A stretch of 64,000 nt of DNA from Podochytrium sp. JEL0797 (taxonomy: Eukaryota > Chytridiomycota > Chytridiomycetes > Chytridiales > Chytriomycetaceae), in assembly GCA_027596195.1 (NCBI GenBank), contig JADGJG010000015.1, forward strand, positions 36,363-100,362, given 5' to 3'. Each line of letters begins with the position of its first letter. Within the stretch, counting starts at the first letter, position 1. Under the pieces are notes generated by a model. It saw only the letters and a program-made list of their open reading frames with translations. It made no database searches and was not told where the DNA came from. A program made the translations under genes and the position numbers. Of the stretch, positions 23,905-37,002 are shown one piece after another.

Positions 23905-24876
23905 TTACCTCACAATATTCGGCAACCTGTTCTCCATCAATCGCGTCCATACCCTTGTTCCAGCCACAATCTCGCGCGGAAGGAGAAGGTGGACGTTGTT
24001 GCCACAAAGTTTGATGGAAGCAAGAGCTGCAAGGTTGTTGAATTCTCTGGGAATCGAGCCAGTGAGCTTGTTGTCCGCAAGATTGAGATGAGTGAGGCGA
24101 GTGAGAGCTCCAAGGCTCGAGGATATTGGGCCCGTGAATTGATTACAATTGAGAAGCAACACGCGAAGACAAATCAATGATCCCAAGTGAGCGGGCAAGG
24201 GGCCCGATAACTGATTCTCAGCCAAGTCCAAATATTGCAGCTGCAGTAACTTTCCCATTTCCATCGGAACCGGTCCTGACAACGCGTTCCGCGCGACAGA
24301 GAGCGTTTCGAGGTTCACCAAATCACCCATCTCGCCGGGAATCGCACCCGAAAACAAATTGTCGTTGAACCTCAGTTCCACCAGGCACACCAACGCGCCC
24401 ACTTCCCTCGGCAAGTGCCCCATCAATCCGCACCGCGACAAGTTGAGTCGCGTGAGGTGCACGAGTTGCCCAAAACACGCCGCCACCAACGAAACGGGTC
24501 CCGCAAAGTCCGTCCCCTCCCAATCGATCGAATCGAAGCGATCGAGTCGCGCCTCGATATATGTGGCTTGGAAAACGCGCGGCCAAGCAGTCCAAATTTT
24601 GTCCAACTCGCTCGGAGTGTCGCAAATTCCGGCACCGCTCGCGGGTTTCGTGAACCGTCGGAGATTGGCGACGGAAAAGTGTTTTGATTGGAGGTGCGTG
24701 TTGAACGTGGTGCTGAGGCGGCGGAATTTCTGGATCTTTCGCGGGTGAACCCACGTGAGTATCGCCAAGCAGATATCGGTGTGGATCGGGAAGGGGGCAG
24801 AGTCGCAAGTGTCGTCATCGATTTGGAGGATGTGTGTGTCGGACAGGCGCGGAGGGCACACGTAAGTTCCGTTCAT
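23905..24876 (-). CDS. F-box-like protein with plant-type leucine-rich repeats (copy C)
   Basis: A single uninterrupted exon gives 323 aa from the ATG at 24876. It has the same plan as the pair at 2763-5455: an F-box-like segment (TDICLAILTWVHPRKIQKFRRL), a spacer with the DKIWTAWPRVFQ motif, a short link ending IDWEGTDFAG, then seven LRRs with N.LSG.IP/VP..LG consensus. The intron-less form contrasts with the two- and three-exon paralogues, so this copy may be ancestral or retroposed; the sequence alone cannot decide. No membrane segment or signal peptide is seen. Confidence 0.78.
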   Translation of the reverse strand: MNGTYVCPPRLSDTHILQIDDDTCDSAPFPIHTDICLAILTWVHPRKIQKFRRLSTTFNTHLQSKHFSVANLRRFTKPASGAGICDTPSELDKIWTAWPRVFQATYIEARLDRFDSIDWEGTDFAGPVSLVAACFGQLVHLTRLNLSRCGLMGHLPREVGALVCLVELRFNDNLFSGAIPGEMGDLVNLETLSVARNALSGPVPMEMGKLLQLQYLDLAENQLSGPLPAHLGSLICLRVLLLNCNQFTGPISSSLGALTRLTHLNLADNKLTGSIPREFNNLAALASIKLCGNNVHLLLPREIVAGTRVWTRLMENRLPNIVR

Positions 24877-24983
24877 CGTGAAGTGGCGAAGGCGACCTGG
24901 GCAATTTCTGGAGATTTTTGTTGACCTCTGTGATCGACCAATCGCAAATCGCGATTTGAAATTGAATTTGTCTTTTATTTATT

Positions 24984-27900
24984 CTACTTTTTCCCTCCCT
25001 TCTTCTTGCTTGCTGCCACGTCTTTGGCCTGCTCTTCTGCCGCAGCGCCTTCTAATGCGGCCAATTCGGCAGCGCGTTGCATTTCCTGCTGAAGTTTCAG
25101 CTTGGAAGCGTCCTCGTATCTAGGCCAAACGCGACAAAAGTCAAAAACTATTCATTAAATGTACAAATGTACTCACTCCTTGGCCACTCTTGCCCGATAC
25201 ATTTCTCTCCTCATTTGATCTTCCGATTTCTCGGCATCAATATCAATCACAATCTCATCCAGCTTCTCAGCAATGTATTGTTTCACGCGTAGACGCATCT
25301 CCCTATCTGTTCCGCGCATCTTGAGCACTTCCTCGTGAAATTCGAGATGTTGCTGCAGCATCTCTTGTCGCTTTTGGAACCTTTCCTCCTTGTCTAAATC
25401 ATTCAATACGCGACCGAGTGGTCGGTTGGGGGGTGGTGGTTTCCAGATCGCATTGAAAAAGCTCGATTTGCGACGAGCAGCCGCCGCAAAAAAGGCCTTG
25501 TCTTCCTCAATGTCATCGACTTCTGGCACAATCTCAGCGATACTCGCGATCGAAACGGAAATGCTGCGATTGCTCCCCACTTCACTCATTTCTTTTGGCG
25601 CTCCTCCTCGATAAGAGCCGCGTCTCGAACCACCATTACCGCCAATGGTGGTTCCTATTTTGCTGTTCCTTCTTTCCATCACATTCGGTATCGCACTGAG
25701 CCTCCGGGACGCATCAATGGGCTTCGCAAACCCTCCAGGCAACACGACGGTTGGAAATTTGAAGTCAAACGCATTAATTAAATTGCTGGCTGATAAACGA
25801 GAACCAATGGAGAACAACGTGTTGCGACGGGTGTAAGTGGAAGTTCCTTTGAGGTACGATTGGAGGTCCTGGATGGTCGCTGGGCAGTGTCCATTTTCAA
25901 TTTCTGGATCCTCTTCCCGTGATTTTGGTTCTGCTGTGGTTGGGGACAGGAAGGAGATTCGCGGCTTGGGGGATACAGAGGGAGGTTCATCGACGGGTTC
26001 AGCAGAATCATTCATTTCGTCTTCGGGTTCTTGGATCTCGGGAAGCGCGCTCTGGCGCAGAGGCGATTTCAATGCTTCTGGAAAAGGCGGAAATGAAGTT
26101 GCAATAATGGGGGACTCGGGAATCGGCGAAACCCCTCTCACGACAGATGCTCGGATGCTCGTTCCTCCGCTTTCCTTATCGGACCCGGTTCCTGGTTTGC
26201 TCGACAGAAACGCCAAGGAAGCATTGGCATCCACATTCACGTCCTCAGAAAAGCTAGCAGCACGCGTCATACCCTGAGACTCATTCGAGCTACTTGCTGC
26301 AGTAACAACTCTCGCTGGCTCATAAACCACGCGCTCGCCGTTCGTTCCAAACACCAATGGCGTTTTGTCCAGCGAATCAAGTCTTTTCCCACCGTGCCCG
26401 TTCTCCTTCAAAAGTACCCAAGGCTTGTACACGATGTCGCCACCATTGGCCGTTACAACCACTTTCTTGGGTTTCCCGATTTGCACCACAGGTGGAGCAT
26501 CTTCAAGAAACGGGGTGAGCAGTGCAACAACGGGTTTGATTGCCCCGGATTCAACGAGCTTCAAGTATGATTCGCGTGCTTCCCGCGCTTTGGCAGAACG
26601 ACCAGGTTGACTCGCTTCCCAAGTGTCTTTGATCATTTTGTACCTGTCTTCTTTTTCGGTATCCTTGACAACCGTGAGAGAGGCAGTGTCGGTGGAGATA
26701 ATGCGGAGCTTCCAAAACAAGTCGGGACCTGCAGAAGTGGGAGGTTCACTCGAGGTGGCGGATCCCGCGGTGGCTCCTCCTGTGCCTGCGGATTGTTTCT
26801 TTTTGGCCTTGTTTGGGGTTGCAGAGGAAGGTGTTTTGACGCTTCCTCGCGAGGAAGGGCGGTTGGCGTCCTGAGAGACGAGGAGGTTTGGGGAGTTTGG
26901 TTTGATCAGGTCAAGCTGCTGGACTGTTGCTTGAATCACGTAGCGATGTTTGATGATTGGCTAGTTGTAACGATAAGCTGAGAAGTTGGAGGCGACACGT
27001 TGGCGCAAAATTGAATTTACCACTGCCAAAGTTGCAGCCGCGACGGTTGCAATCTCTTTTGCGATTCGCTCCTTCTCTTCCTTCTCCTTTTTTTCTACAG
27101 CTTCCTTCTCCTTGTCCTTTTTATCTCCCTTTCCACCACTCGAGACTGCTGCGGTAGATGGTTGAACAGTAGCTTCTTCAATCACTTGCAGAAGACTGAC
27201 GGTGTGCAAGGAAACTATTCCTTTTCCAGACACTGAAGCAATTTCAACATCATTATCAAACACTTGAAGCTTTATCATCACTTGCGGAAGCGAGAAGGTG
27301 AGTTGGAAAGACGCAACGTTTTCGGGCGCGTCCTTGACTTTCATGACATATCTGATGGCGGGTTTAGCCGTTAAATATTGAGCTCAACGCAACTCAAATC
27401 TGTACCTGAAGAGAACATTGTGCTTATTCTGAACGTAAGATTCCTCGAAATCTTGCGTGATCGGTTTGGTGGACATTTCAGTCGGCGGTTTGTCCGGAGG
27501 ATAGATGTGCGTCGGCTCGGAAATTAGTCTTAGCTTCCATTTTCCTGTAGGTCTTGCTGCCACAGTACGGCAGTCTGCGAGGAGTGTGTATCCATTCTAC
27601 CAAATAAAGACGGACAAGTTGGTCAACCAATCATGCTACAGCCAAAACGCCAGCGAGACCAACCGTATTCGGAACAACAAGGTGTGACTTGATATTGTGG
27701 AAAATGTGAGGCTGCTCTTTTCCAGTATCGTTGTTGAACATTCGGAGGCATGTGGATGTTTGAAGACTGTCCGGAACGTATAGCGAGGCGGCCAAATAGA
27801 CTGGATCAGGGAAGCGGAGTTGGCTCCTAGCGATTGGTATTCATTTAGATACGAAATAACCATATCAAGATCGATTTTGCTACTTGAAGAACATGAACCA

Positions 27901-30391
27901 CGATCCAGCTGGCTGAGCGGGGAACGACTCGTCCACGTCACGAACACAGAGTCCAAGTCTTTCGGATACATATTTGGCTTCATCATCCAGAATAAATTCG
28001 TCGCGAGACCAGAACGAAAGGTTGTACGAGGTTGGGCAATCGACAACAAATCGATAAGCTGCGTTTCTGTGAAAGATACGAATAAGAAATGTGCTCACGC
28101 ACTTTGGAAATGAAAACGAAGAATACCCTGCAGGAAGATTGAAATATGTCGACAGCGTGGAATTGGTGCTCAACCGCAAAACAGGCTTGCGCGGAATCTT
28201 TGAATTCTCCGGATCAAACTTCCAATCATCTTCTTCAATCATGACTGTTGAGATTTGAGCATGATCTCCTTTCTTTGCACGGCCAAATGTAGAAAGGACA
28301 CAGAAAATGTGGGATTCCCTTGTAATGTCAGGTAAATCTGTGGGAGGGCCGCTGTTAGCGGTGTTCGTTTCCAAAACAAAAAACGCGTACATAACACTGG
28401 AGGGATTCGAGTCAAATCGCTTGGCTTTGCTGGATCGATAATGTATTGAACGCTTCGAAGAGTTTTGAATGAGCCTTGGTTATGGTAAATCATAATGTGC
28501 CTGCAAATATATCAGTAGCCAATTAGCAAATGCGAAAATGCTCTTACTTGTAACTCTTGATGAAATCAGAAAACGAGATCTGAAATTCTACCCCTTCATC
28601 GATACTCGCGGTCTCTTCAATTCCTTTGCTCCCAGAAATTGCTTTCTTTCCGCGTCTGCAGGTGCGAAAATTAGAAGTGACATCGCGAGAGGTGGGAGTT
28701 TTATTACCCGAGTGAAAAGTATTGCTTCATCACCAAGATCCTTTCGGCCTCTTTCACATCGCAAATTCGAAATGGGTAACTGATCGTGGACAAATCAAAC
28801 TTTTCAGAAGCGTCCTGGGAACCAGTTGTTACATTCCGTGAAAACCAAGCATTGATCTATACAACTCACATCTCCATGCCTCAGAGCCAGCACTATCGTG
28901 TATGGGCCGCTCCTCCCACCTCCCGGAGTCGAAACACCTGCCCTCTCGCCAGCAGCAGGAGATGGAATTTGCGCGGGGGGTTGAGGTGCTGCGGCCGCGG
29001 CAGCAGCTGCTGCTGCCGCTGCTGCGCCTCCTTTCGCTGCAGCCACTGGTGCAGCAACGACAGGTGGAACAGGTGCACCCCAAACCACATTCTTTGGAGC
29101 CGGCGGAAAGCTCGTCAAATGACCAAGATTGATATCATTGAGCACACCCCACAATCGATTCATACGCTCATCACGATCCACGATCCCAATTCGTTCCGGA
29201 ATCCATCCCTTCAACGCATGAAACACATCAAAATCTCCATGTTCACACGCCGGATCGGAATGACCTCCACGGTGAAACGCGGCTGAAAGATTTTCGCGTT
29301 TGTAACTCGTGGACGCGATTTTCAAGAGCGCTTTCGTGATGAGAAGTGGCCAAATTTCTTGCGGGATCGGACTCGTTACCAAGAGGGGCCGGTTTTGTTC
29401 GTCAACGGGAACGCGATCGTCGACGATAATTTTGCGCCATGTTCCGAGCCAAAAGAGCTTCACGGCGTATCTGCCTGACGGATTGTACATTGGTAATCCG
29501 TCTTTTCCTTTCGGGTACAGGTTATCCCAAGGCGAAAACTCGTCTGCAAGATTGTTTGCGCGGCAGGATTTCGATTGGTCGTACAAGAGATGGAAGGTGG
29601 CAATGGTTTGGCGCATGAGTTCGGATACGATAATGTGGCGGTTGTGTTGGAACAGTTTGGATGTGGCGGCCAAGTTTTCTTGCTCCGAGGTTTGAGAGGA
29701 GGGGCCGCCGTTCGGATCTTCGTCCAGCGCGATGGACGACGCGACGCCGCCTTGGCCATCGATCCCAGATAAAAGAATATCTGGTGCTGGGTTTGAGAGG
29801 TTGGAGTTTGATCCAGTTTGAGGTGGAGTACGGTCAGGCTCCACTGTGGTAGGTTCCGTTCCTTCACTTGGAAAGCCGGGAGATGCATGCACAGCAGGTG
29901 TCGCGTTTCCTAATGGAAGTGCAGCTGCTGGAGGAGCTACAGGTACGGTACAAAAGTTGTCCTCAATCAATGCAGGTGCAGCGAGTCCGATCGGAGTGGA
30001 GCCATCTCCAAGAATGTCGACAAGTCTATAACGAAATTCAACCAACCAATTCGGCAACATCAACGCGTCTTCAAACTCACCTCTTTTGCGTATAGCCCGG
30101 TTCATTAACTTTGGAAGGAAGCAGTGATCGAAGCGAATGCGGCAGAGGCGCAAGACCTTCAGGGTCTTCGAAAGTGTGTTTGGTTGTCCATTTTTCCGCC
30201 GCGATTTCCGCGTCACTCCATTCAGGAAAGATGATCACAGGGGCATCCGCGAGCTCCTCGTTTTGTGGCGTGCCGGCCGATGCCGATGCCATGGCGGCCA
30301 GCATAATCGCCGATGCACCGACAGTCGATTTCTTGAGATTTCCTGACTTTAGATTATTGGCGCCCTTGGCGCTGTCGATCACTTTCTTCAT
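24984..30391 (-). CDS. Androglobin-like protein with degenerate calpain domain
   Basis: A multi-exon gene of about 5.4 kb; the start ATG is at 30391 (MKKVIDSAKGANN) and the last exon ends GGKK-stop at 24984. The N-terminal part carries FPEWSDAEIAAEKW. A calpain-like domain follows (SPWDNLYPKGKDGLPMYNP, YAVKLFWLGTWRKIIVDDRV, IWPLLITKALLKIA), close in pattern to animal androglobin. The usual DCW box with the catalytic cysteine is absent, so protease activity is unlikely. Downstream are domain-III-like segments (WKLRLISEPT, VMIKLQVFDNDVE, then GPDLFWKLRIISTD) and a long charged, coiled C-terminus. The segment KDTWEASQPGRSAKAREAR also resembles androglobin. A poly-Ala run interrupts the calpain part near 29000. 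I did not find a globin fold. Androglobins are linked to cilia and flagella. Exons between 27345 and 28800 are not fully resolved. Confidence 0.68.
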
Positions 30392-30619
30392 TTTGTGATT
30401 TGATCACGGATTTGGTCGGATGTGTGATCGCGTTGTGGAAGTTGTGTTGTGCACAAGTCGCGTCGGTTGCAATATTTTGACAATTCTGTCGCAAATTCTC
30501 GACCGAACCAAGCATGCTCCGACCTCGTCTGTTCCTTATCTTTGTGAACTCGGGATTTTTGTTTTTTTTTGGTCACGCAACTGGGCACGCACATCCCATC
30601 CTTCCAGAAGATTTCACAA

Positions 30620-32517
30620 ATGTTCTCGCGTCTCGCAGTTTCCCAACGGACACCCGTCCGCCTCAGCTTCCAATCAGCGAGATTCAATAGCACAATTGCC
30701 ACTCCTCCCGCTACCCCACGATTCAAATGGACCAAGCGTGTTCTTACCGGTTCGTCACTTGAATCTTTGCCTCTTTTTTCGCATTACTAACGCCCGAATG
30801 GCTTTCCCCCCACCTCCCACATAACCATAGGTTCCGCCACAGTCGGACTCGTTGTGTTTGCTTTCGCATTGTATGAAGCTCGCCATCCCACGGCACAGTT
30901 CGAATGGGACCACAGCAAGAAAACGATTGCCATCTTGGGCAGTGGTTGGGGGTCAACTTCTCTCTTGAAGGACCTCGACACGGAAAACTATAACGTGGTT
31001 CTAGTGTCCCCACGTGCTTATTTCTTGTTCACGCCTCTGCTGCCAAGGTGATCACGTGTTGCCAATCCATCTCTCCCCATCATGACTGACAAATCGCTCG
31101 TTCTTTGCCACTGCTCGTAACGATTCAAGTTGTACCGTCGGAACCGTCGAACTTCGTTCCATCATGCAACCAATCCGCTACCTCACGCGCTTCAAAAAGC
31201 GAGAGATTCTGTTTGTCGAGGGAAACTGCACCAACATTGACGCGGAACAAAAGATCATCACGGTCGAAGACGGCAGTGAAATCAAGGGAGACGTTTCGAA
31301 ACAGCAAATCAAGTACGATTATTTGGTGATGGGTGTGGGTGCCGAGAATGCCACGTTTGGGATCAAGGGGGTGAAGGAACACGCGTGTTTTTTGAAGGAG
31401 GCTTGGTAAGGGGATTTGTTGAATGTTGCGATTCAGTTTGATGTTGGCTCACTTATTTTGCGCTTTAGGGATGCTCGCCGTATTAGAACGCAACTTTTGG
31501 TAAGCTATAAGTTGACTCATGCGAGATTTTTGACCTCTCGACTAACCTATTTTCCCTTCCAGGACTGTCTCGAATCTGCTTCCTTCCCAGGCCAAACCGA
31601 AGCTGAGATCAAACGCCTATTGCACATGGTCGTTGTAGGAGGCGGCCCCACAGGAGTCGAATACGCCGCCGAACTCCACGATTTCCTCCAAGACGATATC
31701 ATCACCTGGTACCCCGAAGTAGCCGGCAAGTTCAAAATCACGCTCGTCGAAGCGACCCCGCACGTGCTCAGCATGTTCCCCAAACACCTAATTGAATACA
31801 CGGAACAAACGTTTGCCGAGAACAAGGTCACGATTCTGAACGAAACGGCCGTCAAGGAGGTGCATCAGAAGGATATCCTCGTCATGAACAAGAACAAAGA
31901 GTTGGAAACGATTCCGTATGGGTTGTTGGTGTGGGCGACGGGGAATGCACCAAGGCCGTTGACAGCGGAGTTGTTGGCACAGCTCCCGAAGGATGTGCAG
32001 AATCAGAGGCGGGGGCTTGTGATTGACGATTGGATGGTCGTGAAGGGGTCGAGGGGGACGATTTATGGGTTGGGGGATTGCACGGCGAGTAGGTGGGCGC
32101 CTACTGCGCAAGTTGCCTCCCGGCAAGGAGCTTACTTGGCGGAGCAGTTCCGTCAGCTTGGTGTAATGGAAAAAGAGCAAGCGCAGTTTGCTGCTCAAGG
32201 GAACAAGGCGGAGGACTTTGTGCAAGAGAAGCTCAAGCCCTTCGTGTTCGTATTCTTTTTCTTTTCCCCTTCAACGGTCTTCAATCTAATGCTTGAATTC
32301 ATCAATCAGGTACACACACCAAGGATCGTTGGCTTATGTCGGATCCGACAAGGCCATTGCTGATTTACCAATGGGTATTCAGCTCAGCGGTCTCGTCACC
32401 TATTACTTCTGGAGATCAGCATACCTCAGCAATTTGTTCTCCATGAGAAACCGAGCCCTTGTCGGCTTCGACTGGGTCAAGTGCAAGATGTTTGGTAGAG
32501 ATATTGGACGCGAATAA
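30620..32517 (+). CDS. Type II (rotenone-insensitive) NADH:ubiquinone oxidoreductase, mitochondrial
   Basis: Six exons (30620-30749, 30831-31047, 31130-31405, 31469-31499, 31563-32245, 32310-32517) give 514 aa. The first 35 residues are basic and Ser/Arg-rich like a mitochondrial presequence. A short hydrophobic segment follows, then the first dinucleotide fold ([18 protein letters not shown]) and the second ([17 protein letters not shown]). WATGNAPRP and YGLGDCTA are further NDH-2 motifs, and a C-terminal amphipathic membrane anchor ends the protein. There is no EF-hand insertion. It transfers electrons from NADH to quinone without pumping protons. Whether it faces the matrix or the intermembrane space (NDI or NDE) cannot be told. 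Two introns use the less common donor GTTCGT. Exon 4 is only 31 bp. Confidence 0.9.
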
Positions 32518-32583
32518 TTTCGTTAAAAGGCCTCGTTTTTATTTCAACAAAAGAAAGAGCACCGGAATAAAGCTCATGATAAT

Positions 32584-33994
32584 TTACTCTTTGGCAACGT
32601 ACGGCTCCACCAACATTTTGGAAAACTTTTTGATGGCTTCGACTCCACGAACTTCTTCAGTCAACAACGGGAGCTTAATAACGTGGAAGTCTTCATACAA
32701 GTCGTTGATTTGGTTCAGATATTTCGCTTGCATCTTGGCGCGAACGAGACATTGGTCACAGTTGGACCCTTTGATCGACGAGCGCATGTGACGCAAAACA
32801 TTCAGTACAACGGCGAGACGAACCAGAAAAAGACAAACTCACCGTTCTTGGGGTACAACAACTGATTCACAATAATATTGTGCGTGTCAATATTGAATCC
32901 GGCCAAATCCTGAATCATCCTCTCGGTCTCGTACAAGGACAAAAACTCGGAAATACACACGCAAATAAACGTCGTCTTGTCCGGGTCCTGGAACTGCTGA
33001 TTCACTTCCTGAATCACGGATCTCATGCTGTTCAACTTTTCAAACATATCCTCCTGGTTGGCACCCTGCGCGCCCATCAGGTTGCTCATTTGGCTAATCA
33101 TGGGTCCGAAACGGCCGCCGAGTTCGCTGAGTTTTCCAAGGGCTTTGTCGAGGACGGAGGGGAACGAGAGGAAACGAAGAGTGTGTCCCGTGGGGGCAGT
33201 GTCGAATACGACGGCGCTGTAGTCGAGAGACTTGACGAGTTTCATGACTTCGGCGAATCCCATGGCTTCATCGACACCGGGGATGGCAAAGGCGAGTTCT
33301 TGGAGACCAGAGCTCATGGCGGAATCGTCGCCGGCTGAATTTCGAGTTTGCAATTTCGGGGATTAGTTTCGAAGTCGGGTTTTGACGTTGGAACGGGTTG
33401 GAATTCACCATTGTTGTCTATCATTTCCTGCATGCTGCTGTTTGGGTCGATTTCCTGAGGAGAGACAGGGGTGAGCTGACGTGAACCCAAAACGCAAAAT
33501 CAGCGAAAGACCACGAACCATTGCGTAGAGGTTGTCGAAACCATTCACAAGCATGGGAACCTTGGTGAACTTTTGGCAGAAGGCATCTGTTTGATGGGAG
33601 CGAATTATATCAGTATTGAGCAGAACAAGCCGAATCCCAGACCACGCACCCGACAAGTTGTGGGCAGGGTCCGTTGAGATCAAGAGAACCTTCTCTCTCA
33701 CAGACGCAAGCTGGACGGCCAAGGAACAGCTGGGTTTCCAGAATGAGTTTAATTGGCCGTTTTGACTCACCCAGGGCCTTGCACCCCACCCCCAATACCA
33801 AACTTACGAGTTGGTGGTTTTGCCGACTCCTCCCTTTCCTCCGACAAAGATCCACTTGAGGGACTCTTGGTCGAGGATGTTTTGGATGGTGGGTGGCAGT
33901 TCTTCGTCTGGATTTGACAACGGGAAGAGATTAGAAAAGGATTCGGGTGTGGTAATACGATCGAATGGCGGGAGGAAGGGAAGCTGAGCTTCAT
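32584..33994 (-). CDS. GET3: GET3/ArsA-type ATPase for tail-anchored protein insertion
   Basis: Several short exons encode the P-loop [16 protein letters not shown], the switch motif [15 protein letters not shown] (split by an intron), [12 protein letters not shown], the hydrophobic client-binding helices ([20 protein letters not shown]) and the zinc-binding CDQC motif of the homodimer near [19 protein letters not shown]3 binds tail-anchored membrane proteins in the cytosol and delivers them to the ER receptor GET1/GET2. The stop at 32584 is clear. The exon [12 protein letters not shown]... starts near 33909, but the initiating exon upstream is uncertain; the ATG at 33994 is only a candidate because its frame does not join cleanly. 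Confidence 0.87.
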
Positions 33995-34443
33995 ATGACT
34001 ATTGAGAGTCGTTGAGGCTGAATTGTGCAGGACGTGGCGTGGAAGGTCGCAAACTCGTACCCATGTTGATTTTTTGGTCAGGTTTTTCTTCCGCAACGTT
34101 CCGGCACCTTTCCACTCTGCCCCGATCAGACTTCCAACGTCCACCAGCAACAATTCCCGCTCAAGCTTTCTTGTTTACTTTCTGGTTCTTCTAACGGTGC
34201 TTGACGCGTCGCCCGTATTCGCTTCATTACCTGATTACGTATACTTTTCTCTCTCTTCTTTAGTGACTTGAAAGCATGCTTTCCATGAGCAGATCTAGTT
34301 CTTGAGTTTGCAGAAACCAGTCACAATTGGCAACAAATTTTCCCTTTCTGGCTCCGACAAGGCACAAGCCACAAGCCTCGAAAAGCTCCAAACCCCACGC
34401 ACCCACGCACCCACACACACATCCTCCGCCCTTCTGAGACAAG
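33995..34443. other. Divergent intergenic region
   Basis: Promoter region between GET3 (minus) and a small secreted-protein gene (plus). The missing first exon of GET3 may lie here. Nothing else seen. Confidence 0.4.
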
Positions 34444-35171
34444 ATGAAGCTTGTACGCCACCTCCTTGTCGCCGTCATCGCCCTCGTCATGACTCCGCAG
34501 TCAGTAGAATCATCAGCAAACAACCCCTCTGCCAACACAACCGACTGGACGATCCAGCTAGCAATCGAATGGGATACACTTCGAAAGTAAGCGTCGCAAT
34601 TCCCATGCCAATGCTTGACGACTGATTCAGCTCTTCTCGTTTATGGCTTTTGCCATCAGTTACGCATTGAACGTGCAGAACCCACAGTGTCAGCAAGATA
34701 TTCTCGATACATTGGATGAAGCGAATCTGTTGTTGAATGATGGCGGGTTTTCAAGTGATGTGAGTTTCGACAGCGACTTGAGAGAGCACCACGCAGCCGC
34801 AGATTCCGCCACCAAAATTTTCCAATTTCCTGGCTGCCCCTCATCGCTTTTGGAATTGTCCGAATTCTGATAGTTCTTCTTCTCTTCACAGTTCTTTACA
34901 CACATGGGAGAAGTACTGACGGTTTCTGGGAACGACGCGACGGCCGCGGATTTTCGGTCATTTTTGATTTCCACGAACGCGTGAGTGTTTTCATCTCTGC
35001 TTTTTGTTACAAACTTGGGCTGATCTGACTTGCAGCGATTTCCAACAAGCTGAAAGAGGATTCGTGCCACACGCGTCGTCGTCGGGGGCGCCGCCTGTGA
35101 GGGGAATTACTCCGCCTCGGATGCAAGCACATCGAGTACCGGATTCAGCAGCCGCGTCTCCGTCTTCATGA
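34444..35171 (+). CDS. Small hypothetical protein with signal-peptide-like N-terminus
   Basis: Four exons (34444-34586, 34660-34759, 34892-34980, 35036-35171) join in frame to give about 155 aa. The N-terminus MKLVRHLLVAVIALVMTPQS has the basic, hydrophobic and small-residue pattern of a signal peptide. The middle is acidic and helical (CQQDILDTLDEANLLLND) and the C-terminal 45 residues are Pro/Ser-rich. One cysteine remains after the leader. I recognise no family. The clean GTGAGT/GTAAGC donors and consistent phases across three introns argue for a real gene. A cytosolic protein with a hydrophobic first helix is the alternative. Confidence 0.6.
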
Positions 35172-35300
35172 TGAACGCTAGATATTTTCTGTATTTTCGC
35201 TTGTTTATTGAGGAACAATTCTTTTCACTGATTATTCGCGCGTTGACGAGACAGTTTGGATTGAACCATTCATTTCGCTCCAACACACCGCATCAAAAAA

Positions 35301-36339
<1,039 letters not shown>

Positions 36340-36436
36340 TCGAAAATGTTTTTTTTTGATTGCGCAGTCAGGAATGTTTCTTCCTCGGGCGGATAATTTT
36401 CACACCGAAGGGATAAGAGCTGAATACAAAAGCATG

Positions 36437-36510
36437 CCTCCTTAGCTCAGTTGGTTAGAGCGCGTGCCTAGTAAGCACGAGGTCACCAGTTCAACTCTGG
36501 TAGGAGGCTC
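36437..36510 (+). tRNA. tRNA-Thr (AGT), copy 1
   Basis: Acceptor GCCTCCT pairs perfectly with AGGAGGC at 36503-36509. The D arm is AGCTCAGTTGGTTAGAGC, the anticodon loop CTAGTAA gives AGT (ACU codon), and the T arm is complete. No intron. A TTTT run follows at 36514. Confidence 0.92.
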
Positions 36511-36855
36511 TGCCTTTTGTTCAAACCTTTCGTTAAGTGCCGGCGGACGAGTGCATTCTTGCGAGTCCCACGTTCAGGGGTTAACAGGGGTAGGACTCCC
36601 GCGTTTAAATTTTTTTCCCGGCGTACCTAGTTGCGAGGGACAAGTGAGGAAAAGGAAGGGGGGAAGGAGTTCAGCATGCATGACTCGCGATACCACCTCC
36701 GAAATGCAAGATGCAGGAACGCAAGAATGCTTTAGGAAAATACAGAGATCAAAGAAATCCTGCCACACATACAACACGTCTTGGCCTATCAGATAATCCT
36801 GCATTTGAATGCGGACATCCTTTCACAAAATCAAAAAAAAGGCCAAAAATGCGAA

Positions 36856-36929
36856 AGCCTCCTACCAGAGTTGAACTGGTGACCTCGTGCTTACTAGGCA
36901 CGCGCTCTAACCAACTGAGCTAAGGAGGC
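36856..36929 (-). tRNA. tRNA-Thr (AGT), copy 2, inverted
   Basis: Appears identical to copy 1 in mature sequence but on the opposite strand, 345 bp away, so the two form an inverted repeat. A run of T on the minus strand (36832-36840) serves as a Pol III terminator. Flanks outside the gene are not clearly alike. Confidence 0.92.
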
Positions 36930-37002
36930 TTGTTGAAAATTGAACTGGTAACGCAGTCTTGAGGAAACCATCAAAATTTTAACAACTCCGTGCAACGATT
37001 AT

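Noticed and set aside
28786..29286. 166-codon plus frame within the androglobin-like gene
   Set aside because: Antisense to the calpain exon, whose motifs are clear; Ser/Arg/Cys-rich shadow.
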